Positions 26,001 through 34,303 of a stretch of 64,000 nucleotides of DNA are shown in pieces (the first letter of the stretch is position 1; every line of letters begins with the position of its first letter). The notes beneath the pieces were generated by a model. That model was given only the letters and a program-made list of their open reading frames with translations, had not been told where the DNA came from and made no database searches. The DNA is from Litoribacter ruber. GTDB lineage: Bacteria > Bacteroidota > Bacteroidia > Cytophagales > Cyclobacteriaceae. The stretch covers positions 62,001-126,000 of the forward strand of contig NZ_JAHBGI010000001.1 in assembly GCF_018500185.1 (NCBI RefSeq), read 5' to 3'. The translations under genes were made by a program, and so were the position numbers.

Positions 26001-27416
26001 ATGACTGGAGATTTTGATCACAATAGGGATGAGGAAAAAGCGCTTGTGCAGAAATTTGAAGATTCTCTCAAGGCTAACCTAGATCTGTTCTTCGACGAGG
26101 AGCAGCTGGAAGACATCATCCGCTATTACTTTGACGCGAGCAAATACAAGAGGGCCTTAAAGGCCAGCGACCTTGCTCTGGAGAAATTTCCGTTTTCAAT
26201 AGAAATCAAGCTGTTAAAGGCTCAAAGCCTGATCTTCAATGACGAATTGGAGGAGGGCATGGAAATACTCGAACAAATTAACAACATTTCACCCAACAAT
26301 GAGGAGATCGTGCTCGCCCTGAGCAACGGGTATCTTCTAAGTGGCAGCCCAAAAGAGGCCATCCAATTGCTGGAAAACTTCCTGCCCTTGGCAGATGATA
26401 AAGCTGAGGTGTACTATAGCCTGGGGAACTTTTACCGTGCCGATGGGCAGGTGAAAAATGCCATCCAAGCCTACAAAGAGGCCGTAAAGCTTCGGATCAA
26501 CCATGAGGACGCCCTGTTCCAACTGGCCATGATTACCGAAGAAGAAGGTTCCTTTGACGAAATTCTCGATTTTTATAAAGAGTTTATCGATCAGGATCCC
26601 TATAGTGCGGGCGCCTGGTACAATTTGGGCGTGGTGTACAACCGGCTGGGAAGATTTGAAGAGGCCATTCATGCCTATGATTACGCCCTGTTGATAGACG
26701 ACACTTTTGCCTCGGCCTATTTCAACTTGGGCAATGCCTACATGAACACCAAACAGTTTGATCTGGCGTTGGAGGCTTATCAAAACACCATCAATTGTGA
26801 GGGTGCCAATGCGGAAAACTGCTGTTATTTGGCCGCGGCTTATGAAAAGCTCGACCAAATAGACCAGGCATTCAAATATTTTAAAAAATCAGCCAAACTG
26901 GATCCGGAATACGACGATGCCTGGTTTGGGTTGGGCATGTGTATGCTCAAAAAGGACAAGTTCTTTGAAGCCATCCATTATTTCAAAAAAGCCATCAATC
27001 TTGGTGTTGAAAATGCGAATTACTGGGTAGGTCTTGCAGATGCCGAGTACAATTTAGGTAACCTGCACGCCAGTTCCGAGGCCTACGAGGAGGCTATTAA
27101 TTTGGAACCGGGCATCATGGAGGCCTATGTAAACCTTTCGATCATTTATTTTGATCAAAACAGGTTTGAGGAAGCTGTGGATGTATTAAAGGAGGGAATT
27201 GAGGAGCTGCCTGAGGAAGCCGAGTTATATTATAGGTTAGTAGTTTATTTCATTAAGACGGGTAAATACAAAGAAGCCTTTTCATTTTTGGAAAATGCGT
27301 TAACTTTGAATTTTGAACGACATGAGCTCCTGTATGAGTTGATGCCCGAAATTAGGCATCAGACCTCCATTTACAAGATTATTGCTCAATATAAGGACGG
27401 GTCGGCAAAAGAATAA
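26001..27416 (+). CDS. Tetratricopeptide-repeat protein
   Basis: 471 residues with no signal peptide. From about residue 30 to the end it is made of roughly eleven TPR units; clear ones are 'AEVYYSLGNFYRADGQVKNA', 'AGAWYNLGVVYNRLGRFEEA', 'ASAYFNLGNAYMNTKQFDLA' and 'DDAWFGLGMCMLKKDKFFEA'. A scaffold for protein contacts in the cytoplasm; partner unknown. It lies 35 bases before the comA-like gene and may share its transcript. Confidence 0.9.
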   Translation: MTGDFDHNRDEEKALVQKFEDSLKANLDLFFDEEQLEDIIRYYFDASKYKRALKASDLALEKFPFSIEIKLLKAQSLIFNDELEEGMEILEQINNISPNNEEIVLALSNGYLLSGSPKEAIQLLENFLPLADDKAEVYYSLGNFYRADGQVKNAIQAYKEAVKLRINHEDALFQLAMITEEEGSFDEILDFYKEFIDQDPYSAGAWYNLGVVYNRLGRFEEAIHAYDYALLIDDTFASAYFNLGNAYMNTKQFDLALEAYQNTINCEGANAENCCYLAAAYEKLDQIDQAFKYFKKSAKLDPEYDDAWFGLGMCMLKKDKFFEAIHYFKKAINLGVENANYWVGLADAEYNLGNLHASSEAYEEAINLEPGIMEAYVNLSIIYFDQNRFEEAVDVLKEGIEELPEEAELYYRLVVYFIKTGKYKEAFSFLENALTLNFERHELLYELMPEIRHQTSIYKIIAQYKDGSAKE

Positions 27417-27450
27417 TAGCCTATTAAACTATTACCTTAAATTTTGTAGA

Positions 27451-28212
27451 ATGAATTATGTCCTAAAAAACATTCCTGTGCGTACTGAAAAGCCTCGTAC
27501 CACGGGATTTACTATGGCCATGGACAAAGGCCTAAGCTTGCGTGAGGTAAGCGATCTTATCGAGACAGCAGGCGATTTTGTAGATATTGTAAAACTTGGT
27601 TGGGCTACCTCATATGTGACCAAGCAACTTGATGAAAAACTAAGGCTGTACAAGCAGGCCAATATTCCCGTTTATTTTGGTGGTACTTTGTTTGAAGCTT
27701 TTGTGATCAGAGACCAGTTTGACGATTACCGAAAGGTGTTGGAAAAATATGAGCTTTCATTCGCAGAGGTTTCTGATGGGTCAATTGTTTTGGATCACAA
27801 AAAAAAATGTGAGTATATCAAAACCCTGGCCCAAGACGTAACGGTCCTTTCAGAAGTGGGATCCAAGGATGCTGCCAAGATCATTCCTCCTTACAAATGG
27901 ATTGAGCAGATGCGGAAGGAGTTGGATGCGGGTGCCTGGAAAGTAATCGGTGAAGCACGTGAAGGTGGGAATGTCGGGCTTTTCCGCGACAGCGGGGAAG
28001 TAAGACAAGGCCTAGTGGAAGAAATCCTGACCCAGATTCCTGAAGATAAGATCATTTGGGAAGCTCCACAAAAAGCCCAACAGGTTTGGTTTATCAAACT
28101 TATAGGTTCCAATGTAAATTTGGGAAATATCGCACCCAATGAGATCATTCCACTGGAAACTATCCGGTTGGGCTTGAGAGGGGACACTTTTGACCATTTT
28201 CTGGAAAAATAA
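27451..28212 (+). CDS. Phosphosulfolactate synthase family (ComA-like)
   Basis: 253 residues from the ATG at 27451; upstream in-frame codons add unrelated sequence that overlaps the TPR gene. 'DIVKLGWATSYV', 'VYFGGTLFEAF', 'FAEVSDGSIVL', 'VLSEVGSKDA' and 'IIWEAPQKAQQVWFIK' are typical of ComA, which adds sulfite to phosphoenolpyruvate to make phosphosulfolactate in coenzyme M synthesis of methanogens. In Bacteroidota, which do not make coenzyme M, the product may feed sulfolactate, cysteate or sulfonolipid pathways (inference). No comB or comC lies beside it. Confidence 0.9.
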   Translation: MNYVLKNIPVRTEKPRTTGFTMAMDKGLSLREVSDLIETAGDFVDIVKLGWATSYVTKQLDEKLRLYKQANIPVYFGGTLFEAFVIRDQFDDYRKVLEKYELSFAEVSDGSIVLDHKKKCEYIKTLAQDVTVLSEVGSKDAAKIIPPYKWIEQMRKELDAGAWKVIGEAREGGNVGLFRDSGEVRQGLVEEILTQIPEDKIIWEAPQKAQQVWFIKLIGSNVNLGNIAPNEIIPLETIRLGLRGDTFDHFLEK

Positions 28213-28224
28213 TTAATCAAAAAA

Positions 28225-28258
28225 ACTAAGCTGTGCAATTCCTGCACAGCTTTTTTAA
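28225..28258 (+). terminator. Terminator after the comA-like gene
   Basis: The stem AAGCTGTGC/GCACAGCTT with loop AATTCCT is followed by a six-T run. The stem bases resemble those of the hairpin at 14989-15016. Confidence 0.9.
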
Positions 28259-28272
28259 TCCTAGCATCTTTC

Positions 28273-29205
28273 ATGAATTATTTTAAAAAATACCTGCTGA
28301 CCTATTTGAAAGGTATGGGCATGGGTGGGGCCGATATTGTACCAGGCGTATCTGGGGGGTCGATTGCCCTAATTACCGGAATTTATGAGGAACTGCTCGA
28401 CAGTATAAAATCCGTGGACGCCACGGCCGCTAAACTCCTATTCAGTTTTGACCTGAAGGCGCTGTGGCGTCATGTGAATGGCCCGTTTTTATTGGCCCTT
28501 TTTCTGGGTATTTTCACCAGTATATTCACGCTGAGCAAATTGCTCACGTATTTGATAGACAATCACCCCATTCCGCTCTGGTCTTTCTTCACGGGATTGA
28601 TTTTGATTTCAGCAATCTGGATTCTAAAGGAAATCAATAGGTGGAGTATTGCGGTGATCATCGCATTGATCTTAGGAATAATCATCGCCTATTTTATTAC
28701 CTCGTTGCCTCCAATTAGCAGCCCGGATTCAGCGATCTTTACTTTGATAGCAGGTTCTATTGCCATTTGTGCCATGATACTGCCTGGAATCTCCGGAAGT
28801 TTTATCCTTTTGATTCTAGGACAATACGAAGCCATACTGGAGGCGGTAAACCAGCGGGACGTTATAAAGCTGGGTTTGTTTGCCGTGGGCTGCGTGATCG
28901 GTTTGTTGAGCTTCAGCAGGTTGGTCAGCTGGTTGCTTAAGCACTACCACGCCCTGACTCTGGCGCTTCTTTCCGGCTTTATGCTGGGGTCGATTAACAA
29001 AATCTGGCCTTGGAAGTTGGTATTAAGCTACAGGATGAGCAGTTCTGGGGTTGAAAAGCCCTTGGATACCAAAAACATTTGGCCGCAACAATATTTGGAG
29101 CAAACCGGTGACAATCCTGAAGTAGGATTAGCCGTAGTGGCTTTTTTAATTGGGATTTTTATCGTTGTCGGTCTTGAGCAGGCAGCCAAAATGATCAAAA
29201 AATGA
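28273..29205 (+). CDS. popT: Polyprenyl-phosphate transporter, DUF368 family (PopT-like)
   Basis: 310 residues with about eight to ten transmembrane segments. The signature 'MGGADIVPGVSGGSIALITGIYEELL' begins near residue 16, and a second related half-motif 'MILPGISGSFILLILGQYEAIL' follows near residue 172, as expected of an inverted-repeat transporter. DUF368 proteins have recently been assigned as undecaprenyl-phosphate translocases that return the carrier to the cytoplasmic side. It overlaps aroE by ATGA. With uppP at 2393 the window holds two steps of carrier recycling. Confidence 0.85.
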   Translation: MNYFKKYLLTYLKGMGMGGADIVPGVSGGSIALITGIYEELLDSIKSVDATAAKLLFSFDLKALWRHVNGPFLLALFLGIFTSIFTLSKLLTYLIDNHPIPLWSFFTGLILISAIWILKEINRWSIAVIIALILGIIIAYFITSLPPISSPDSAIFTLIAGSIAICAMILPGISGSFILLILGQYEAILEAVNQRDVIKLGLFAVGCVIGLLSFSRLVSWLLKHYHALTLALLSGFMLGSINKIWPWKLVLSYRMSSSGVEKPLDTKNIWPQQYLEQTGDNPEVGLAVVAFLIGIFIVVGLEQAAKMIKK

Positions 29206-29948
29206 GGGAATTCGGGTTAATAGGTTATCCTTTGTCACATTCTTTTTCCAAGAAATACTTTCAGGAAAAATTCATCCGAGAGGGAATTGCCGAAACCACC
29301 TATGAGCTTTTCGAGCTGGAAAGCCTTTCCGAATTTGCCCCTCTGATCCATTCCCATCCAAATCTGGAGGGATTAAATGTGACCATCCCTTATAAGGAAA
29401 AGGTTATGACCTTTCTGGAGGAGTTAAGCGATGAGGCTTCCGTAATCGGAGCGGTAAATGTGATCCACAAAAAGAATGGTAGGCTTATCGGGCACAATAC
29501 TGACCATTTAGGTTTCCAGCAATCTTTAGTAAACTGGCTAGGAGTTGAAAGGCCCGCAGCTCTGATTTTGGGAACCGGCGGGGCTTCCAAAGCTGTGGAG
29601 TTTGCCTTGAAAAAACTGGGGATGAGTTATAAATTTGTCAGCAGGAATACGGGTAACGATTTGCTCGGATATTCGTATGATGAATTGAACAGGAAGCCCG
29701 AAATTTTGGAACAATATAGGTTAATCATAAACACCACCCCTTTGGGTACCCATCCCAATACCGAGGTGATGCCGCCCATCCCCCTGGATGCGGTCACCGC
29801 CAAGCACAAGGTATACGATTTGGTGTATAATCCCGAAAAAACATTCCTAATGAGAAGTGTGGAGGCCCGCGGAGGGCTCTCCAAGAATGGTTTGGAAATG
29901 CTGCAACTCCAGGCAGAAGCTGCCTGGAAAATTTGGAACCAATCTTAA
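29202..29948 (+). CDS. aroE: Shikimate dehydrogenase
   Basis: 248 residues, on the short side for AroE as is usual in Bacteroidota. Shikimate-binding Ser12 and Ser14 lie in 'YPLSHSFSK', catalytic Lys65 in 'NVTIPYKEKV', and Asp101 in 'GHNTDHLGF'. The NADP motif is 'LGTGGASKAV'. It reduces 3-dehydroshikimate to shikimate for aromatic amino acids. It overlaps popT by 4 bases and precedes the PLP decarboxylase by 18 bases, so the three are probably co-transcribed. Confidence 0.95.
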   Translation: MREFGLIGYPLSHSFSKKYFQEKFIREGIAETTYELFELESLSEFAPLIHSHPNLEGLNVTIPYKEKVMTFLEELSDEASVIGAVNVIHKKNGRLIGHNTDHLGFQQSLVNWLGVERPAALILGTGGASKAVEFALKKLGMSYKFVSRNTGNDLLGYSYDELNRKPEILEQYRLIINTTPLGTHPNTEVMPPIPLDAVTAKHKVYDLVYNPEKTFLMRSVEARGGLSKNGLEMLQLQAEAAWKIWNQS

Positions 29949-29966
29949 CCCTTTCATTTTGCTATT

Positions 29967-31217
29967 ATGTTTTGGAAAAAACTATCCCACGAAGAAATAA
30001 AAGAACATATCTTCAAAGCCCTGGATGAAAATCTGGATTACCGCGGAGACCACCCGATTTTGGGAATCCCGGGCACCTATCTGGATACCACCGAGTTTTA
30101 CCCAGATGCACCTTTCTTAAAGGACGCCCCATTCATGTCGGCCATGATCCGCAACCCGAACCACATTGGTTGCCATACACTTTCCGAGGAATCGGTTTTG
30201 GAGGTTTTTCAAGGCACCCAAAAAATTGAGCGTGACCTGATCAAACTGGTGGCAGAGGAGATTTTCAACGGCAATCCGGGTGAGCAGGACGGCTACGTAG
30301 CCACCGGCGGGACGGAGGCCAATATTGAGGCGATGTGGATTTACAGGAATTATTTTCAAGAGGCCTACGGTGCAAAACTGCATGAAATCGCCTTGGTGTA
30401 TTCTGAAGACTCCCATTACAGCATGCCAAAGGGCGGCAACCTGCTTAGCCTGCAGAGCATCATCCTCCAAGTGGATGAAAACACCCGCCAGATCACGGAT
30501 GAATCGCTCAACACCAAGATAGCGGAGGCTAGGAAAAACGGAGTCAAATATTTTATAGTGATTGCCAACCTTTCCACGACCATGTTTGGCTCGGTGGATG
30601 ATGTCGATAGACTGGGGGATTTTTTCACCAATGAGAATGTGCTCTTCAAAATTCACGTAGATGCCGCATATGGTGGTTTCATTTATCCGTTTACAAATGA
30701 TCAAAGTAGGTTTTCCTTTCAAAACCCCTACATCAACTCCATCACAGCAGATGGGCACAAAATGCTTCAGACTCCTTACGGTACGGGTCTGTTCCTTATT
30801 CGTAAAGGTTTCATGCATTATGTGTGTACCAATGAGGCCCAGTACATCCCTGGAAAAGATTATACCCTCAGCGGCAGTCGCTCGGGGGCCAATGCAGTTT
30901 CGATGTGGATGATCCTCAAGATCCATGGTTCTGAGGGGTGGAAATATAAAATGGCCTCGCTTTTAGACAGAACGGAGCGGATCTGCAAAAAACTGGAATA
31001 TATGGGAGTGGAATATTTCAGGGATCCTTTCCTAAATATCATCACCATGAAAGCCAAATACATATCCCCGAAAATCGCCAATAAATACCATCTGGTGGCC
31101 GATAGTTATGAATTTGAGCCTAAATGGTACAAAATCGTCGTGATGCCCCATGTAAGGCAAGGGACTTTGGACTCCTTCCTCATGGATTTGGACGCGGAAT
31201 TAAAGGCTAAGGCCTAA
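29967..31217 (+). CDS. Group II PLP-dependent decarboxylase
   Basis: 416 residues. 'GYVATGGTEANIEAM' (residues about 110-125) binds the cofactor phosphate, 'IHVDAAYGG' holds the Asp that contacts the PLP ring, and Lys265 in 'TADGHKML' forms the Schiff base. This is the glutamate/tyrosine/histidine/aspartate decarboxylase family; substrate cannot be fixed from sequence. The window already has a pyruvoyl panD, so beta-alanine supply alone would not need it. Lying three genes after the comA-like gene, a cysteate substrate is a thought only. Confidence 0.85.
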   Translation: MFWKKLSHEEIKEHIFKALDENLDYRGDHPILGIPGTYLDTTEFYPDAPFLKDAPFMSAMIRNPNHIGCHTLSEESVLEVFQGTQKIERDLIKLVAEEIFNGNPGEQDGYVATGGTEANIEAMWIYRNYFQEAYGAKLHEIALVYSEDSHYSMPKGGNLLSLQSIILQVDENTRQITDESLNTKIAEARKNGVKYFIVIANLSTTMFGSVDDVDRLGDFFTNENVLFKIHVDAAYGGFIYPFTNDQSRFSFQNPYINSITADGHKMLQTPYGTGLFLIRKGFMHYVCTNEAQYIPGKDYTLSGSRSGANAVSMWMILKIHGSEGWKYKMASLLDRTERICKKLEYMGVEYFRDPFLNIITMKAKYISPKIANKYHLVADSYEFEPKWYKIVVMPHVRQGTLDSFLMDLDAELKAKA

Positions 31218-31225
31218 TCAAGGAT

Positions 31226-31260
31226 AGCCTGTCAATTAATTTTGGCAGGCTTTGATTTTT
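31226..31260 (+). terminator. Terminator after the PLP decarboxylase
   Basis: The stem AGCCTGTCAA/TTTGGCAGGCT (with one bulge) is followed by TTGATTTTT. Confidence 0.75.
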
Positions 31261-31326
31261 ATATGGGTGTGGTTCAGATGGTTAGCCTGTTTGTCGATTT
31301 ATTTAACCATTTATACACCTCATAAA

Positions 31327-31355
31327 ATGGTATTCGCGCTAATATTTTTCTAAAT
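31327..31355 (+). promoter_or_regulatory. Possible third TTCTAA-type site, upstream of phoH-like gene
   Basis: A 17-base string CTAATATTTTTCTAAAT (31339-31355) is identical to 7949-7965 in the array before the BamA-like gene, and ATGGTATTC precedes both. Here the hexamers are CGCTAA (31337) and TTCTAA (31348), still 11 bases apart. Weaker than the other two sites. Confidence 0.35.
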
Positions 31356-31386
31356 TATTAGGACTAACAATCTAAAGACCACGCGT

Positions 31387-32736
31387 ATGCCCAGAGCCAA
31401 AAAATCAGATTCAGACCGTAAGATCTTCGTTCTTGACACCTCGGTTATCCTTTATGCGCATAATTCTATTATGACCTTTGCAGAGCATGATGTGGTAATT
31501 CCTATTACGGTGTTGGAGGAGCTGGACCAGTTTAAAAAGGGGAATGACAGTAAAAACTTCGAAGCCCGGGAGTTTATCCGGCTATTGGATACCATTTCCC
31601 AAGACAACATGCTGCACAACTGGACACCGTTGAATGGTAAAACCAAGGGGCATTTTAAGGTGATGATGAACAATCACAATAAGTTGAACGCCAATGAGAT
31701 TTTTGGGGAAGAAAAGAACGACCACAAAATCCTCAATGCGGCTTTGAGCCTGAAGCAATCCGAAAAGGGCAGAAAGGTAATCTTGGTGACTAAGGATATC
31801 AACTTGCGCCTGAAGGCAAAATCTCTCGAGATTTATGCAGAGGATTATGAAACGGGCAAGATTAAGAATATTACCGAAATCGAAAACACCAACAAGGTCG
31901 TGCTCGAGGATGTAAACCCGGATGTGATCAACTCGCTTTACGAAGCCTATAATGTGCCTGCCCAAGATGTGCTGGGTAAGAATATGGCGAAGGGAAACGC
32001 CTATTATATTTTAAAAAGCAACAAAAACTCCGTATTGGCTTACTTCAACAAAGAGGAGGGCACCATGGAGCGGGTAGATAAGAAGACTGCCTACAACATC
32101 AAGCCGCGCAATGCGGAACAGGCTTTTGCCCTGCATGCCATTTTAAACCCCAAGGTGAAGCTTGTGAGTATCCAGGGTGTGGCTGGCACAGGTAAGACCT
32201 TGCTCGCTCTTGCAGGGGCTTTGGAGCAACGCAGGGAATACAAGCAAATCTACATTGCCCGGCCAATAGTGCCACTAAGCAACAAAGATATAGGCTACCT
32301 CCCTGGGGACATTAAATCCAAACTGAATCCATATATGGAACCGCTGTGGGACAACCTGAAATTTATCCAAAACCAATACAAAGAATCCGAAAAAGAGTTT
32401 CAGAAAATCACCGAGCTGGTCAATCAGGAGAAACTGGTTATTCAGCCCCTGGCGTATATCCGAGGGCGGTCAATATCGAATATTTTCTTCATAGTGGACG
32501 AGGCGCAAAACCTCACGCCCCATGAAATCAAAACGATCATTAGCCGGGCAGGGGAGAATACCAAGATTATCTTCACCGGTGATGTGTACCAGATTGATAC
32601 CCCATATCTGGACAGCCAGAGTAACGGCATGTCCTATCTTATAGACAGGGCCAAGGATCATCCGCTATATGCCCACGTTAAACTAGAGAAAGGGGAGAGG
32701 TCGGAGTTGGCAAACCTGGCTAACGAGTTGCTCTAG
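31387..32736 (+). CDS. PhoH-family ATPase with N-terminal PIN domain
   Basis: 449 residues. An N-terminal PIN nuclease-like domain (about 10-150) has 'KIFVLDTSVILYA', 'VLEELDQFKKG' and 'LVTKDINLRLKA' with its acidic residues. The PhoH ATPase follows, with Walker A 'GVAGTGKTLL' (Lys270) and Walker B 'FFIVDEAQN'. PIN-PhoH proteins are thought to unwind and cut RNA. Monocistronic: terminators stand before and after. A TTCTAA-type site lies upstream. Confidence 0.9.
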   Translation: MPRAKKSDSDRKIFVLDTSVILYAHNSIMTFAEHDVVIPITVLEELDQFKKGNDSKNFEAREFIRLLDTISQDNMLHNWTPLNGKTKGHFKVMMNNHNKLNANEIFGEEKNDHKILNAALSLKQSEKGRKVILVTKDINLRLKAKSLEIYAEDYETGKIKNITEIENTNKVVLEDVNPDVINSLYEAYNVPAQDVLGKNMAKGNAYYILKSNKNSVLAYFNKEEGTMERVDKKTAYNIKPRNAEQAFALHAILNPKVKLVSIQGVAGTGKTLLALAGALEQRREYKQIYIARPIVPLSNKDIGYLPGDIKSKLNPYMEPLWDNLKFIQNQYKESEKEFQKITELVNQEKLVIQPLAYIRGRSISNIFFIVDEAQNLTPHEIKTIISRAGENTKIIFTGDVYQIDTPYLDSQSNGMSYLIDRAKDHPLYAHVKLEKGERSELANLANELL

Positions 32737-32744
32737 TCGGTGAA

Positions 32745-32768
32745 AAACTGTTTGATTTCAAACAGTTT
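32745..32768 (+). terminator. Perfect inverted repeat just after phoH
   Basis: AAACTGTTTGA/TCAAACAGTTT (11-bp arms, 2-base centre) begins 9 bases after the stop. There is no T-run beyond TTTAG, so it may act with the stronger hairpin at 32812 or be a protein-binding palindrome. Confidence 0.5.
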
Positions 32769-32811
32769 AGTGTCCACTACTGAACATGCTATTTTTGGCA
32801 AACATCCTTTA

Positions 32812-32834
32812 AACGGCCTACGGGCCGTTTTTTC
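32812..32834 (+). terminator. Rho-independent terminator after phoH
   Basis: The stem AACGGCC/GGCCGTT with a 4-base loop is followed by TTTTTCG. Confidence 0.9.
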
Positions 32835-32898
32835 GTTTTGGTAGGTTTATTGGCTTATGGTAAATGTGTTGATTGAAAACATTCAAAATCTAAGAACC

Positions 32899-33261
32899 AT
32901 GAAAAAGTCAATTTTTAACCAGAAAAATATCTGTGCTCTACTAGGGGTGGTAATGGCATTGATGATCGTGTGGAGTGCAAACGCACAGGGAGCAGACCTG
33001 AGAGTAGCTGAGTTGGGGACCACTGAAGAGGGACCTCGCTACATCAAGAAGGAGCTGAGAGATGAGCTGATCGTAGAAGATCTAGAGCTTGAGTTGGAGG
33101 AAGAATTGCCAAGTGTGACTTTTATCAATAAAGAAGGTGATGTGGTGGCAGTGCTATATGGAAACAAATCCGTGTTGGAGGAAACTTACAAGGACCGTTT
33201 TTCGAAGAGCTATCACCTGACCACTTCAGGAATCCATGAAGTATATCTCATAAAAAAATAA
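32899..33261 (+). CDS. Small secreted protein, family unknown
   Basis: 120 residues from the ATG at 32899 (Met-Lys-Lys-Ser start). An upstream ATG at 32857 adds 14 residues and spoils the signal peptide. The signal ends near NAQ. The mature part is acidic in the middle ('LELELEEELPSVTF') and ends in short strands. I do not recognise a domain. It has its own transcription unit between two terminators. Confidence 0.75.
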   Translation: MKKSIFNQKNICALLGVVMALMIVWSANAQGADLRVAELGTTEEGPRYIKKELRDELIVEDLELELEEELPSVTFINKEGDVVAVLYGNKSVLEETYKDRFSKSYHLTTSGIHEVYLIKK

Positions 33262-33290
33262 AGGTGTTTGGTTTAGTTGTTAACAATTGG

Positions 33291-33323
33291 AAAAGGGTAG
33301 GCTGATGGCCTACCCTTTTTTCG
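33291..33323. terminator. Strong bidirectional terminator
   Basis: AAAAGGGTAGGC/GCCTACCCTTTT (33291-33302 and 33308-33319) with a short loop and a T-run on each strand separates two convergent genes. Confidence 0.9.
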
Positions 33324-34079
33324 TTAACTTTCTGTGATGGTGTTCAATTTGGCGAGGAAGCTGTTGTAATACTGCCTGCCCACTTGCACAGTGGCACCGT
33401 TGCGGAGGTTTATTTCCTTGGTGCTGAAATTTTCTATCTGTCCCAGCTGGACAATGAAGGATTTCTGAACCCTTAGGAACAGGTGTGAAGGAAGTTTTTC
33501 CTCCATGTCCTTCATGGATTTTCTGATGGTATAATTTCTGTTTTTGGTGAAAATAGTCACCATGTTGCCGTTGGCCTCTACGTAATAGATGTCATTGTAA
33601 TCAACCCTTTCAAACGCATTATCAGCCTTGATGTAAACCGCGTCGTTTACCAAATATGGGCTTTCAAATGGCTTGGCAGCTGCTCCGTCGCTTCCGGCTG
33701 GTCTTGTTCTTTTGTTGTAAAGAACAATTTCTACCATGGCATGGATATCATTGGTGTTAAATGGCTTCACAATGAAACCGGCAGGATGGATTCTTTTCGC
33801 TCTTTCTATGATGGTCGGATCACTGTAGGAGGTTACATAAACTATTGGCACGTCGATCATCTGTTTGATGATCTCACCTAGCTCAATTCCGTCTTTGTCT
33901 CCTTTAAGTTTGATGTCCATGAAAATCAAATCCGGGCGATATTTTTTGATCACCTTGATGGCCTGATTGGCGGAGTTGGCAATGTCAATATTGGTGTAAT
34001 CTAAAAGTTCCAATATCTCTTCGATATTTTCCGCGATACTTGGATCATCTTCAACTATTAAGATTCTTTCCTCTTTCAT
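33324..34079 (-). CDS. LytTR-type response regulator, no adjacent kinase
   Basis: 251 residues. The receiver domain (about 4-120) has Glu10-Asp11-Asp12, phospho-acceptor Asp55 in 'LIFMDIKLKG' and Lys in 'FIVKPFN'. The C-terminal LytTR DNA-binding domain (about 150-248) has 'IYYVEANGNMVTIFT' and 'FLRVQKSFIVQL'. No histidine kinase is next to it; 224 bases of AT-rich DNA separate it from the second regulator, so it may respond to a kinase elsewhere. The AT-rich gap holds no other gene I can support. Confidence 0.93.
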   Translation of the reverse strand: MKEERILIVEDDPSIAENIEEILELLDYTNIDIANSANQAIKVIKKYRPDLIFMDIKLKGDKDGIELGEIIKQMIDVPIVYVTSYSDPTIIERAKRIHPAGFIVKPFNTNDIHAMVEIVLYNKRTRPAGSDGAAAKPFESPYLVNDAVYIKADNAFERVDYNDIYYVEANGNMVTIFTKNRNYTIRKSMKDMEEKLPSHLFLRVQKSFIVQLGQIENFSTKEINLRNGATVQVGRQYYNSFLAKLNTITES

Positions 34080-34303
34080 AGGTTTATTGTGTTAAAAGGG
34101 ATGTAAAGATTTTTGTTGTTTTCGATCAGCATTTTTGCTGCAACAATCAAACCTTAATTACCAATGTTTATAAAATTAATTCGTAAAAAACCGTTTATTT
34201 AATAAGTTAATTATTAAATATAGCACTAAATTAAAATTTTATCCTTCAAAAGGAAATCTTATTGTTGAAATTGTAGAAAGTTTGTGAAAATTTTTATGCG
34301 GCT

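Noticed and set aside
34080-34303. Possible small gene or RNA in the AT-rich gap between the two LytTR regulators
   Set aside because: No start-plus-frame, hairpin or promoter stands out; AT-richness alone is not evidence.
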